DNA from: an uncultured delta proteobacterium
GTDB lineage: Bacteria; Desulfobacterota; Desulfobulbia; Desulfobulbales; Desulfocapsaceae
Assembly: GCA_903875445.1 (NCBI GenBank)
Contig: CAIQWD010000100.1
Location: 1 to 64,000, forward strand
Reading direction: 5' to 3'
Length of the DNA: 64,000 nucleotides
The translations under genes and the position numbers were made by a program. The notes under the pieces were generated by a model. That model was not told the DNA's origin. It did no database searches and was given only the letters and a program-made list of their open reading frames with translations. Shown here piece after piece: positions 9,283-16,241 of this stretch. Position 1 is the first letter of the stretch. Each line of letters starts with the position of its first letter.

Positions 9283-9525
9283 TTGCGGCATTTCTTCTCC
9301 GATGGTTCCATGGCGCTTTCCTTTGTGTCTTCCGACGCACTCTCTTTACAGGGTTTCTGGTGGTCAAATCCCAACAGCAGGTTGTTTGTACTGACTGAAT
9401 TGCCAAAGATTGTCTATTACTGGGTTTGGCATGGTATGTTGGAGATTGCTGAAGATCCGCAATGGGCTATTGATCTGGAGCGGGGCTATCTGGCCTTTGT
9501 GAAGGCTATGGTTTGCAGATGCTGA
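9283..9525 (+). CDS. Unassigned open frame, possibly a gene fragment
   Basis: The frame is open from 9169 without a good start; the first usable codons are a TTG at 9283 and an ATG at 9310. The predicted peptide is rich in aromatic residues (LQGFWWSNPNSRLFVL, then IVYYWVWHGML). It reads like real protein rather than a shadow, and no gene lies on the other strand. I do not recognise the family. It has no convincing ribosome site and probably is the remaining end of a longer gene broken in this patchwork region. Confidence 0.35.
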   Translation: MRHFFSDGSMALSFVSSDALSLQGFWWSNPNSRLFVLTELPKIVYYWVWHGMLEIAEDPQWAIDLERGYLAFVKAMVCRC

Positions 9526-9696
9526 ATTTCTTGTGTATTTGGGCTGCTCCGGTCTGACCAGCCGACGCTCGCCCAAAAATTTTTAAAATATCCGATATCT
9601 TGATACTGAAACGATAATTTGACTTGGACCTCAGAGATGGGTATTTTAAAAGCATATGGCAATTATTTATCAGTGGAAAAGAAACCGAGGTGTAAC

Positions 9697-9915
9697 ATGC
9701 ACACTACACTGCCTTTAAACGAAATGACAACCACGGAAAAGCTTGTTGTGCTGGATCAGATATGGGAAGATTTGATGCGAAATACAGATGATATCCCATC
9801 TCCTGACTGGCATAAGGAAGTTTTATCAGCTCGCGCCAAACGAGTCGAAAATGGCGAATCGGAATTTATGAACTGGGAAGATGCAAAATCCCGCCTTCGT
9901 GCTGAATTTAAGTGA
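9697..9915 (+). CDS. Addiction-module antitoxin (PF09720-like)
   Basis: A 72-residue protein from the ATG at 9697, preceded by GAGG at a proper distance; an upstream start at 9619 lacks this. It reads LPLNEMTTTEKLVVLDQIWE and ends NWEDAKSRLRAEFK. That is the pattern of the putative addiction-module component family: an N-terminal helix for dimerisation, LdqIWedl, and a C-terminal tail ending in a W-x-x-A-k-x-x-l motif that binds ParE/RelE toxins. The stop overlaps a GTG that opens the remnant of a ParE-like toxin. Confidence 0.82.
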   Translation: MHTTLPLNEMTTTEKLVVLDQIWEDLMRNTDDIPSPDWHKEVLSARAKRVENGESEFMNWEDAKSRLRAEFK

Positions 9916-10052
9916 AAATTAAAATACTTGACGAGGCGCATAATGATTTGGTGGAACAAGAAGTCGTTCAGGTTTATGCGGTTTTAGATTGCAGACGAAA
10001 TCCCAAGGTAAATCATGAACAATTAATTAGGCGGTCTGTGTCAGGATCCTAA
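9912..10052 (+). pseudogene. ParE/RelE-type toxin with internal deletion
   Basis: A 46-codon frame starting at GTG 9912, overlapping the antitoxin stop. Residues 1-15 (VKIKILDEAHNDLVE) match the start of ParE-like toxins. They are joined to VVQVYAVLDCRRNP, which is the very end of the same family. The middle of about 45-50 residues, including the core strands and catalytic or target-binding positions, is gone. The frame is kept, so the event was a simple in-frame deletion. The peptide could not fold as a RelE-like domain. Confidence 0.82.
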
Positions 10053-10076
10053 TTCCAAGAAAAATACCAGGATTCA

Positions 10077-10223
10077 CAGCACAGGATTCAGCGTTCGCCC
10101 CAGCAGGAATTTGCGAAATTACTTGGTGTCTCACCACACACACTTCAAGAGTGGGAACAAAATCGACGTCAGCCGTCTGGTGCTGCGAAGTCACTGATAA
10201 ATCCACGCAAGCGGTACTCTTGA
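10077..10223 (+). pseudogene. Remnant of an XRE-type helix-turn-helix antitoxin
   Basis: The plus strand encodes RSPQQEFAKLLGVSPHTLQE then WEQNRRQPSGAAKSL, a complete helix-turn-helix core of the HigA/NadS-like antitoxin type that normally starts with an ARKIR...LSQ.EFA motif. The frame ends at a TGA (10221-10223). There is no start codon with a ribosome site upstream and no toxin gene before it. It is a fragment of a former RelE/HTH pair. Confidence 0.72.
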
Positions 10224-10256
10224 TTTCATCAATGAGCGTTCCACTTGCGGTGACAT

Positions 10257-10463
10257 TCATGCGACAGAACTATACATTTCTTGAAACGAGAATTCCTGCA
10301 ACCGTGCATTAACCCGCGCATGTTCGATTGTCATGCTCACCGGATTACCTTGCCGATCCAAATCAATATAAATGTTTTCGCTGAGTTCCTTTGTTTCCAC
10401 CACCTCATTTTCAGTGAACTCAACCAGCGCAGTATCGGTATCCGAAAAATATCTTACTTTCAT
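10257..10463 (-). CDS. DUF2283 small protein (antitoxin-like partner)
   Basis: A 68-residue protein beginning MKVRYFSDTDTALVEFTENE and containing YIDLDRQGNPVSMTIEHA. This is the DUF2283 pattern (yd.etDtL.i.f, then i.ldedG.ivgieIl.AS). The start overlaps the stop of the DUF4258-like gene in an ATGA arrangement. Such two-gene units occur widely and look like toxin-antitoxin pairs, but no activity has been assigned with certainty. The reading frame is intact. Confidence 0.75.
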   Translation of the reverse strand: MKVRYFSDTDTALVEFTENEVVETKELSENIYIDLDRQGNPVSMTIEHARVNARLQEFSFQEMYSSVA

Positions 10464-10702
10464 ATTTGGCTCTCCTTAAATGACCTGTCAAAGAAGGCAT
10501 TATGTATCGTTTCACCGTCTTCTAAAACAATGACTCTCAGATATTTGTTCTCTTCCTCAATCCAAGCCCATTTCCGTATTCTTCCATCGGATTGGATTAC
10601 AATCTTCTCTGGAGACTGAAGGACATGCAGGATCCATTCATCCCTTATTGCAAACCGGTCGGGTCGTTGTCTCGTATGCTCGAAATAGTGCGTTACCTTC
10701 AT
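10460..10702 (-). CDS. DUF4258-like small protein, partner of DUF2283
   Basis: An 80-residue protein (MKVTHYFEHTRQRPDRFAIR). The pattern H....RP.R..I.....I..VL..PE.....DGRI..W.WI.E..KYLRVIVLEDG resembles DUF4258 proteins, which have a RelE/Barnase-like size and are often found with DUF2283. It would be the toxin-like member of the pair by analogy. The start ATG overlaps the stop of a 13-codon MazF remnant. The catalytic residues of this family are not established, so the role is inferred from size and pairing only. Confidence 0.68.
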   Translation of the reverse strand: MKVTHYFEHTRQRPDRFAIRDEWILHVLQSPEKIVIQSDGRIRKWAWIEEENKYLRVIVLEDGETIHNAFFDRSFKESQI

Positions 10703-10740
10703 GGGACCATATCGCCAAAATTGTACTTATAACTTGTCAT
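10699..10740 (-). pseudogene. 13-codon remnant of a PemK/MazF toxin
   Basis: Within the 3' end of the upstream antitoxin gene, an ATG at 10740 opens the peptide MTSYKYNFGDMVP followed by TGA at 10699-10701. The beginning corresponds to the N-terminus of PemK/MazF toxins, which typically read kY.fGDIVLVpFPF. The rest of the toxin is missing, and the frame ends exactly on the ATG of the DUF4258-like gene. It is either a deletion scar or now serves as a coupling leader. The match is short, so the identity is tentative, but the position right after the antitoxin supports it. Confidence 0.55.
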
Positions 10741-10930
10741 ATTCGGCGTTTTCCGGGTTATCCCAAACTTTCGCAAACAATTGCGCAGATAATCGGCCAG
10801 CCCACTTGACCAAGCCATCCTCTTCGTTACGAAGCCTTAAAAACTCAACAACGTCCTCGATTTCGGCCACATTTTCCGATGGCAGCATATAAATTTTGTC
10901 CAATAAATCCTGCCTACGCAGGGTCTGCAT
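10727..10930 (-). CDS. MazE/PemI-position antitoxin of a broken PemK/MazF module
   Basis: A 67-residue protein beginning MQTLRRQDLLDKIYMLPSEN, with a helical ELxDVVEFLRLRNEEDGLVKW region and ending SAQLFAKVWDNPENAEYDKL. This form, ending in W.NPENA.YD.L, is seen in antitoxins encoded directly upstream of PemK/MazF toxins. A strong GGAGG lies before the start and a promoter candidate lies about 90 bp upstream. The cognate toxin survives only as a 13-codon scrap. Confidence 0.72.
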   Translation of the reverse strand: MQTLRRQDLLDKIYMLPSENVAEIEDVVEFLRLRNEEDGLVKWAGRLSAQLFAKVWDNPENAEYDKL

Positions 10931-11018
10931 AGTTTACCTCCTGATTTCGGTCCGGGTGGCCGAAGTCTTTTAGGATCGCGACAAAAATCTCTGTTTTCAG
11001 CCAATATTCTATGTCACT

Positions 11019-11047
11019 AATGTAGCACAAGTATATATCACAAGCAA
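11019..11047 (-). promoter_or_regulatory. Promoter candidate for the minus-strand antitoxin operon
   Basis: Read on the minus strand, TTGCTT (11042-11047) and TACATT (11019-11024) are 17 bases apart. The spacer contains an alternating TATATA stretch that could serve as antitoxin operator. It lies about 90 bp upstream of the antitoxin start at 10930. Confidence 0.4.
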
Positions 11048-11138
11048 GGTTCAAGACTTGGGCTTCGAAGTTGTAAATCAAGAAAGTCTATAGGGCAGGC
11101 TTGGAAGATGTTAGTGTAAGAGCGATAGGATGATGTTT

Positions 11139-12032
11139 TTACTTGCTATTTATAAACAACTGTATCACCGGTGCCGCGTCCGGGGTGTCGGGGGCAATGC
11201 CCTTTACCACCTCGAGGTCTGCCGAAACTCTCCAGGCGATTTCCAAGGCCGCGTAAAGATAACTGTTTGTCATTTGGGAAAGATACCACGGGGGTTGCCT
11301 TTCAAGTATATACCCCTTTTGTACCGAATCCTGAAGGATGTAGCTGTCATCTATTTTTGCCAGCACCCGGGCCTGCGCCAGTGCATCGCCCTTCCTGCCG
11401 GAAGTGAGGTAATGAAGGGCAAGGGCATATCGCAGCGGGGCGTTCACCGGATAAGCGCTTGCCGCTTTTTCGAACTCTGCGGACGCCGGCCCCGGTTCGC
11501 CGCGGTTATCGTACAGCAGTCCGAGGGCCAGGTGAACATCGGGGTTGGTGGGCTCGAGTGCGACTGCCCGCTGGAGGTGATAGAGCGCCTTGTCTGATGC
11601 GTCAGAGGGTGAGATGGCGTTGGTTGGTATGGGGGCGTTCAGGGATTGCATGATCTCCGACCACTTTCCTAGGCGGTTATACAGGTCGGCGAGGGCGCTG
11701 TGGTAAAGGGACCGCGACGGGGCGAGGGTAACGGCTTTTTGGAGGGCGTCGATGGCTGCAAGGTAGGCGGGCATTGATTGTTCGGAAATGAGCATTACAT
11801 CGAGGTCTTCTGTGGTTTTGTCGTCTAGGAGGCTGGTGGTTTTTCGGTAGTAGTAGTCGGAGGCTAGGTCTCGGAGGGGGAAGGTTAGGAGGAGGACGGA
11901 GGACAGAAGGCAGAGGACGGTTAAGAGGAGAGGACGGGTTAAGGCAGAGGACGGAGGACGGGTAAGGGCAGAGGACGGAGGGCGGATAACAGAGGGCGGA
12001 GGACGGAGGGCGGAGGACGGTTTAGGGTTCAT
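11139..12032 (-). CDS. TPR-repeat membrane-anchored protein of the polysaccharide locus
   Basis: A 297-residue protein from the ATG at 12032, which overlaps the stop of the four-helix-bundle gene. Residues 2-35 form a Pro/Ser/Ala-rich linker of repeated PSSAL units. It is followed by one strongly hydrophobic segment (about 35-53) encoded by the same DNA repeat in another phase. The C-terminal part contains at least three tetratricopeptide repeats (ALQKAVTLAPSRSLYHSALA; LQRAVALEPTNPDVHLALGL; FEKAASAYPVNAPLRYALAL). TPR proteins of this kind follow O-antigen polymerase/ligase genes in many exopolysaccharide loci and probably help assemble the complex in the periplasm. The exact partner is unknown. 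Confidence 0.78.
   Translation of the reverse strand: MNPKPSSALRPPPSVIRPPSSALTRPPSSALTRPLLLTVLCLLSSVLLLTFPLRDLASDYYYRKTTSLLDDKTTEDLDVMLISEQSMPAYLAAIDALQKAVTLAPSRSLYHSALADLYNRLGKWSEIMQSLNAPIPTNAISPSDASDKALYHLQRAVALEPTNPDVHLALGLLYDNRGEPGPASAEFEKAASAYPVNAPLRYALALHYLTSGRKGDALAQARVLAKIDDSYILQDSVQKGYILERQPPWYLSQMTNSYLYAALEIAWRVSADLEVVKGIAPDTPDAAPVIQLFINSK
11879..12023. repeat. GC-skewed minisatellite inside the TPR gene
   Basis: The plus strand is almost only G and A here, with variants of GGACGGAGGGCGGA, GGCAGAGGACGG and GGATAACAG. On the coding strand the repeated unit CCGTCCTCTGCC gives Pro-Ser-Ser-Ala in one phase and Thr-Val-Leu-Cys-Leu in another, so the same DNA encodes both the linker and the membrane segment of the protein. 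A related array lies in the O-antigen ligase gene at 15137-15276. Confidence 0.85.
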
Positions 12033-12418
12033 TTTTGGGGGCGGTGGCAGAAGGGTTGGGGGGTTTTTATCATGCTGCCTAGCATTCTGCCGATTTCTTG
12101 GCATTTTTGGTTGAGCTTTTGGTGGATTGGTGCGTCGATATAATGACAGGCCAATGCGGTATCGAGCCAGTGTTGGGTTTCAGCCTGTTCTGAATCTGCA
12201 TCGGTCAGTTTGCTGACAAAATGTTGTTCATAGCGTCGTTTTTGCCAGGCTTCGGCAAGATTTGCACCGATAGCACGTGAAGATCTTCGCATCTGATCGG
12301 TCAAGGAATACATTTCATCTTTGGGGAATGTTTTTGTAATCACGAAGATTTCCTGTTGCAATGCAAAGGCTGCCTGATAAACTCGCAATTCGTGGAAGCT
12401 ATCAATACGATCTGTCAT
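12029..12418 (-). CDS. Four-helix-bundle protein (23S rRNA intervening-sequence type)
   Basis: A 129-residue protein matching the S23/IVP family: ELRVYQAAFALQQEIFVITK at the start, then MRRSSRAIGANLAEAW near residue 44 and a third and fourth helix with AETQHWLDTALACHY. Family members form homopentameric four-helix bundles. They are encoded both in rRNA intervening sequences and as stand-alone genes, with unknown function. The last ten residues (PQPFCHRPQK) are encoded by the edge of the minisatellite, so the natural end may have been altered by it. It starts 6 bases after the ATPase gene stop. Confidence 0.87.
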   Translation of the reverse strand: MTDRIDSFHELRVYQAAFALQQEIFVITKTFPKDEMYSLTDQMRRSSRAIGANLAEAWQKRRYEQHFVSKLTDADSEQAETQHWLDTALACHYIDAPIHQKLNQKCQEIGRMLGSMIKTPQPFCHRPQK

Positions 12419-12424
12419 TGTTTT

Positions 12425-13804
12425 TTATGTTTGATAGCTGCCCACAATGGCATCTAGCCGTTCCACCAAATAGAGGGGAAGGGAAATTAATGTATATTTT
12501 ACCTGTTGGCGTTGTTTGTTCATGGTGATAACAGTATCTATCTGATTCACAGCAGGCAGTTGTGTGTCAAAGCGGATGGCAAGTGGGGCCTGCTTCATAC
12601 CCATAAATTGATGCAGGGATTTCAAAGTGCCGGTGGTGCCGGATTTAACCTCTATGGGAATTATTTTTCCCCGCAGCCCAATGACAAAATCCAGTTCGGC
12701 GTTGGCCGAGCGTCCTTCGCGCAACCAATAATTTAATTCACGGTTTGGTTTATCCGCCAGCATGGCTTGTAAATGTTGTCCTATAAATTGTTCAGCAATA
12801 GCCCCCTGGTTAATAAGCTTTGTGTCATTCATTTGTGAGATACTGCGCCAGTCCAAACCACAAATCGCATTCATCAGTCCAACATCAAGGAAGAGCAGTT
12901 TGTAAATTTTTTCCTCAAGATCAGCCTGCAACGGCAGACCAGAGCAATGACTATGGACCACTTTGCCAACTACACGAGCCATTGTCAGGAGATCGATATC
13001 CTTTTTTATGGTAACACTCTGGTCTTGAGCCGAAATATTGGAGTATTTGATTTTTACGCCCACATTTCTTGCGGCAAAATTAAAGACATTCAGCATCCGA
13101 TTCTGATTTCTGGAACCGGCATATTTGGGAAAATCATCTCGATAAGTCTCGATAATAGAATTATGCACTTCGCTTACATCTTTATAACTATGACTCTCGG
13201 CAAAAACGGCCACTGCTTCCGGCATGCCGCCGATAGAGTAATAAGAACGCAGTAAATGCAATAATCGTTGATGGACAATATCTCCTATTTCCTGACCTGG
13301 TTGGTAATTATCTATAAAATTCTTCAGAAGTTCCTCGTCAAGTGCCAGCAGGAACTCGCTGAAAGTCATGGGGCCCATGTGTAAATACTGAATCCTTCCC
13401 ACAGGCATGGAAAAAGAATGGTCTCTCAGGGCAAATTCCAATAAAGATCCAGCGCAGACCACCGGAAGTTCAGGCATATCTTCATAAAAATAGCGCAGCG
13501 CAGGAATGGCCTCTGGAACGGCTTGGATTTCATCAAGAAACAAAAGGATATCCTTCCCAATGCTTCCCATGTTCGGCAGAAATTCTATTTGTTGAAGAAT
13601 GTGTTCAGGGGCCTTGCCGGAAAAAATGGATGACAGCTCAGGATGACGTTCCAGATTAACATTTCGTAAAGAGAGCTGATGTTGCTTGGCGAACAATTCT
13701 ACCAGTGTCGATTTGCCGACCTGTCCGGCACCACGAATAACAAGAGGTTTGCGATTTTTATTTTGCAGCCAGGTAGAGAGGAATTGTAATTGTTGTCGTT
13801 GCAT
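12425..13804 (-). CDS. AAA-type ATPase with DUF4143 domain
   Basis: A 459-residue protein from the ATG at 13804, supported by a GGAG site; the frame is open 13 codons further to a GTG. The N-terminal part has a Walker A variant (IRGAGQVGKSTLV near residues 25-37), Walker B (DILLFLDEIQAVPEA near 85) and a CAGSLLEFAL sensor stretch. The C-terminal DUF4143 part ends with a nuclease-fold-like motif, LDFVIGLRGKIIPIEVKSG near 370. Such ATPases are frequent in mobile or accessory gene sets and their function is not known. The gene is out of place in the polysaccharide operon and is probably an insertion together with the four-helix-bundle gene. Confidence 0.85.
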   Translation of the reverse strand: MQRQQLQFLSTWLQNKNRKPLVIRGAGQVGKSTLVELFAKQHQLSLRNVNLERHPELSSIFSGKAPEHILQQIEFLPNMGSIGKDILLFLDEIQAVPEAIPALRYFYEDMPELPVVCAGSLLEFALRDHSFSMPVGRIQYLHMGPMTFSEFLLALDEELLKNFIDNYQPGQEIGDIVHQRLLHLLRSYYSIGGMPEAVAVFAESHSYKDVSEVHNSIIETYRDDFPKYAGSRNQNRMLNVFNFAARNVGVKIKYSNISAQDQSVTIKKDIDLLTMARVVGKVVHSHCSGLPLQADLEEKIYKLLFLDVGLMNAICGLDWRSISQMNDTKLINQGAIAEQFIGQHLQAMLADKPNRELNYWLREGRSANAELDFVIGLRGKIIPIEVKSGTTGTLKSLHQFMGMKQAPLAIRFDTQLPAVNQIDTVITMNKQRQQVKYTLISLPLYLVERLDAIVGSYQT

Positions 13805-13933
13805 TGAAGTGGACGCTCCTTTCTTATTGTGATACCGCAACACACCAATTATACAATAGTATGGTTATTGTTTCAATGGTGTGTTTCCTTTTGGCGTCTA
13901 GGTTGATAAGATATTACTTGCTACTGACAACAA

Positions 13934-15445
13934 TTATGCCACCTGAATGGGATCGGGGGTAATGCCGTTCTTGTCTGATACGTTGAAGATGGCGGCGTAG
14001 GTGATGGCTGCTATTACAGAAAAAAGGAGGGCATTGGCCGGAATGTGCAGGTTAAAATCAACAAAGCTGTGCACGGCGAGAGCGACCAGGGATGTAAGCC
14101 CCCCTGCCCCAATGCATTTGCCGAACATATTGCGTTTTTGTCGCCAGCGCCGGTATGCATTCCGGAAAAAGACCAGGGCAATGCCTATGCCCAGCAAGAA
14201 TCCGACTATGCCGGTATCCGTTAACAGTTCCAGGTAATCATTATGGGCATGATCGAAAAGAAACCTCGACATGGACGTCTGATAGCGCATACCGGCGTTC
14301 TTAAAGGTCCCCAAACCCGTGCCCAACACAGGATAATCGCGTACAATCCCGATGGAATCCTGCCAGATGCTGAGTCTGCTCACATGATCCTGCTCAAGAT
14401 CGGCAAATCTGTCCTCCAGTCTGTCCCAGGAAGCCACTACGGCAACGACAAAAATCACAGCGGCCAGAAGCGCCAGGAACCCGGTCTTTTGCTTCAAAGA
14501 CCGTCTCCGGCGGGTAATCGCAGCGAAAAAAAGAGAGGAAAAAACAAATGCCAAGATGCCTCCCCTGGAAAAGGTGGCAATCAGGGCCGCTGCCAGCAGC
14601 AAAACAAGCAGGAACAGCAGGGAATATGGCGTGATGTTTTCACTGGCCATAAACCGGGCTATCTTCAAAGTCAGAGGGGCGTCCGGCAAAGTTGTGATAC
14701 GTGGCGCCCGGTAAAGGAGCAGCCCCAGCGCCAGCGGTATCGCCATCTCCATATAACCGGCAAAATTGTCGTAGCTGATGTAGGAAGCCCATATCCTGTG
14801 GCCGTTTCTCAAATCCACATCCACCGGATAGACCCAGAAAATCCTGCCGTTCCAGGTCATCTTCTGGATGATGGCGAAGACTACCAGAAAACAGCCCATG
14901 AAGAGAATCGTCTTGACCAGGGATTTCACCTGATCCTTGGTGCGGTAGTGGCTGACGATGACGAAGAATATGGCTGCATGGGAAAGGAGTAGGAAGATTT
15001 CCTGCCGGGTTGCATCGAGATTGAGGCTGATGGGATGGAGGGTGGCGGCTGGGTTGTTGCCGAAAATTTGGTAGGTGGTTAGGGAGGCTGGGGAGATTAG
15101 TTTTATTATCGCCTCGGGGAGGGGTTGCATCTGGAAGAGGGTGAGGAGGAGGAAGAGAAGACAGAGGACGGAGGGCAGAGGGCGGTTGGGGGCGGATGAC
15201 AGATAACGGATGACGGATAACGGATAACGGCGGAGGGCGGAGGACGGATTAGGGCTGGGGGCTGAGGGCTGAGGGTTTTGGAGGATTTTTTTGATGAGGT
15301 AGATGAAGAAGAGGGTAAAGGCGGTGATTTCCATTACCGCGATGGACCAGGGTTGGACGGTGCCGAAGGCTAGGGGGGTAAAGATCAGAAGGGAAATAAT
15401 GCCTTTTTCTATGATGGCATCGAGGTATTTATGTGGTTGCGGCAA
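13934..15445 (-). CDS. O-antigen ligase/polymerase family protein
   Basis: A 503-residue polytopic membrane protein with about 11-12 hydrophobic segments. The family's large periplasmic loop motif is present: FLFDHAHNDYLELLTDTGIV near residue 410. The Wzy_C region ATFSRGGILAFVF lies near 285. It should polymerise or ligate undecaprenyl-linked repeat units. Residues about 57-100 are encoded by a GA/CT-skewed minisatellite and read as a Pro/Ser/Arg-rich insert followed by a Leu-rich segment, which is not typical of the family. The start overlaps the end of the CpsB-like phosphatase gene by 17 bp, so the two are co-transcribed. Confidence 0.88.
   Translation of the reverse strand: MPQPHKYLDAIIEKGIISLLIFTPLAFGTVQPWSIAVMEITAFTLFFIYLIKKILQNPQPSAPSPNPSSALRRYPLSVIRYLSSAPNRPLPSVLCLLFLLLTLFQMQPLPEAIIKLISPASLTTYQIFGNNPAATLHPISLNLDATRQEIFLLLSHAAIFFVIVSHYRTKDQVKSLVKTILFMGCFLVVFAIIQKMTWNGRIFWVYPVDVDLRNGHRIWASYISYDNFAGYMEMAIPLALGLLLYRAPRITTLPDAPLTLKIARFMASENITPYSLLFLLVLLLAAALIATFSRGGILAFVFSSLFFAAITRRRRSLKQKTGFLALLAAVIFVVAVVASWDRLEDRFADLEQDHVSRLSIWQDSIGIVRDYPVLGTGLGTFKNAGMRYQTSMSRFLFDHAHNDYLELLTDTGIVGFLLGIGIALVFFRNAYRRWRQKRNMFGKCIGAGGLTSLVALAVHSFVDFNLHIPANALLFSVIAAITYAAIFNVSDKNGITPDPIQVA
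15137..15276. repeat. GC-skewed minisatellite inside the O-antigen ligase gene
   Basis: On the plus strand the tract consists of variants of GGACGGAGGGCAGA, GATAACGGATGACG and GGGCTGAGGGCTGA. The coding strand gives PNPSSALRRYPLSVIRYLSS, then LPSVLCLLFLLLTL. The peptides and phase switching resemble the array in the TPR gene at 11879-12023. Confidence 0.8.
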
Positions 15446-16241
15446 AGGTGAAATTCCTTAAGCGGTTAAACCAATTTGTGCTTTGCGTTTTTGTTGGGGG
15501 AGCTTGTTGCGTCGGTTCCATTGCCGGGAGCGGCCTGCCTTCGATAATGGCAAGGGGGTTGGCAGTGACCAGGGCCTCGGCCTGTTGCCTGCCCACTACA
15601 TCCGCGGCAAGACGGACGGCTTCCGACAGCTTCGGCGGACGGAAATCGGCCGAGTGGCCGTCGGAAGCTATCACATGTACCAGGTTCTGCTTTAAAAGAT
15701 GTATGGCGTAGTCCCTGGATTCGAAGCCGAATTCGCCTGTCAGGCTCATGGCCGTAATCTGGAGCTTGACGCCGCTCTGCACGGCTGCTGCCAGGGCATC
15801 GGGATGATTGACGAACCAGGCGTTTCTTTCGGGATGGGCGATAATCGGGGTCAGGCCGGCATCCAGAAAAGAAAGGAGAAAGGTATCCCAGCCGGCGGGC
15901 ACGGACAGTGGGGAGAATTCGGCAAGGAAATACCGGCCATGGTTGAGCGTAAGGTGCCCCCCCATTTTTAAATTGGCGGCCATTTCCGGGGAAACGGTGA
16001 CTTCGGCACCGGGCAGGATGCGGATATCGAGCCCGATGTTTTGGATTGCCGCCATCAGGGCGTTGACGGCTTCTATGATTCGAGGGCCGGTGAATTCGAA
16101 GGTTCCGGGTTTATAATGGGGAGTGGCAACAATGCATGTAACCCCGTCCGCGGCAGCAGCCCGGCATAAATCAAGGGACTCGTCAAGAGACTCGGGTCCA
16201 TCATCCAGGCCGGGCAGAATATGACAATGGATGTCGATCAT
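15429..16241 (-). CDS. CpsB/YwqE-like PHP-type protein tyrosine phosphatase
   Basis: A 270-residue protein from the ATG at 16241 (MIDIHCHILPGLDDGPESLD); the frame extends 60 codons upstream inside the kinase gene without merit. Metal-binding motifs of the PHP fold are visible: HCHILPGLDDG near 5, ATPHYKPG near 45, GAEVTVSPE near 85, IIAHPERN near 140 and ASDGHS near 200. Such phosphatases remove phosphate from the tyrosine tail of Wzc-like kinases and so reset polysaccharide assembly. The start overlaps the stop of the kinase gene (ATGA), which fits this pairing. Confidence 0.92.
   Translation of the reverse strand: MIDIHCHILPGLDDGPESLDESLDLCRAAAADGVTCIVATPHYKPGTFEFTGPRIIEAVNALMAAIQNIGLDIRILPGAEVTVSPEMAANLKMGGHLTLNHGRYFLAEFSPLSVPAGWDTFLLSFLDAGLTPIIAHPERNAWFVNHPDALAAAVQSGVKLQITAMSLTGEFGFESRDYAIHLLKQNLVHVIASDGHSADFRPPKLSEAVRLAADVVGRQQAEALVTANPLAIIEGRPLPAMEPTQQAPPTKTQSTNWFNRLRNFTFAATT

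Noticed and set aside
8579-10256. CRISPR-like or integron attC-like repeats in the toxin-antitoxin cluster
   Set aside because: Only two copies each of unrelated repeats occur, with irregular spacing, and genes are on both strands. There are no spacers, no attC core sites and no integrase gene.
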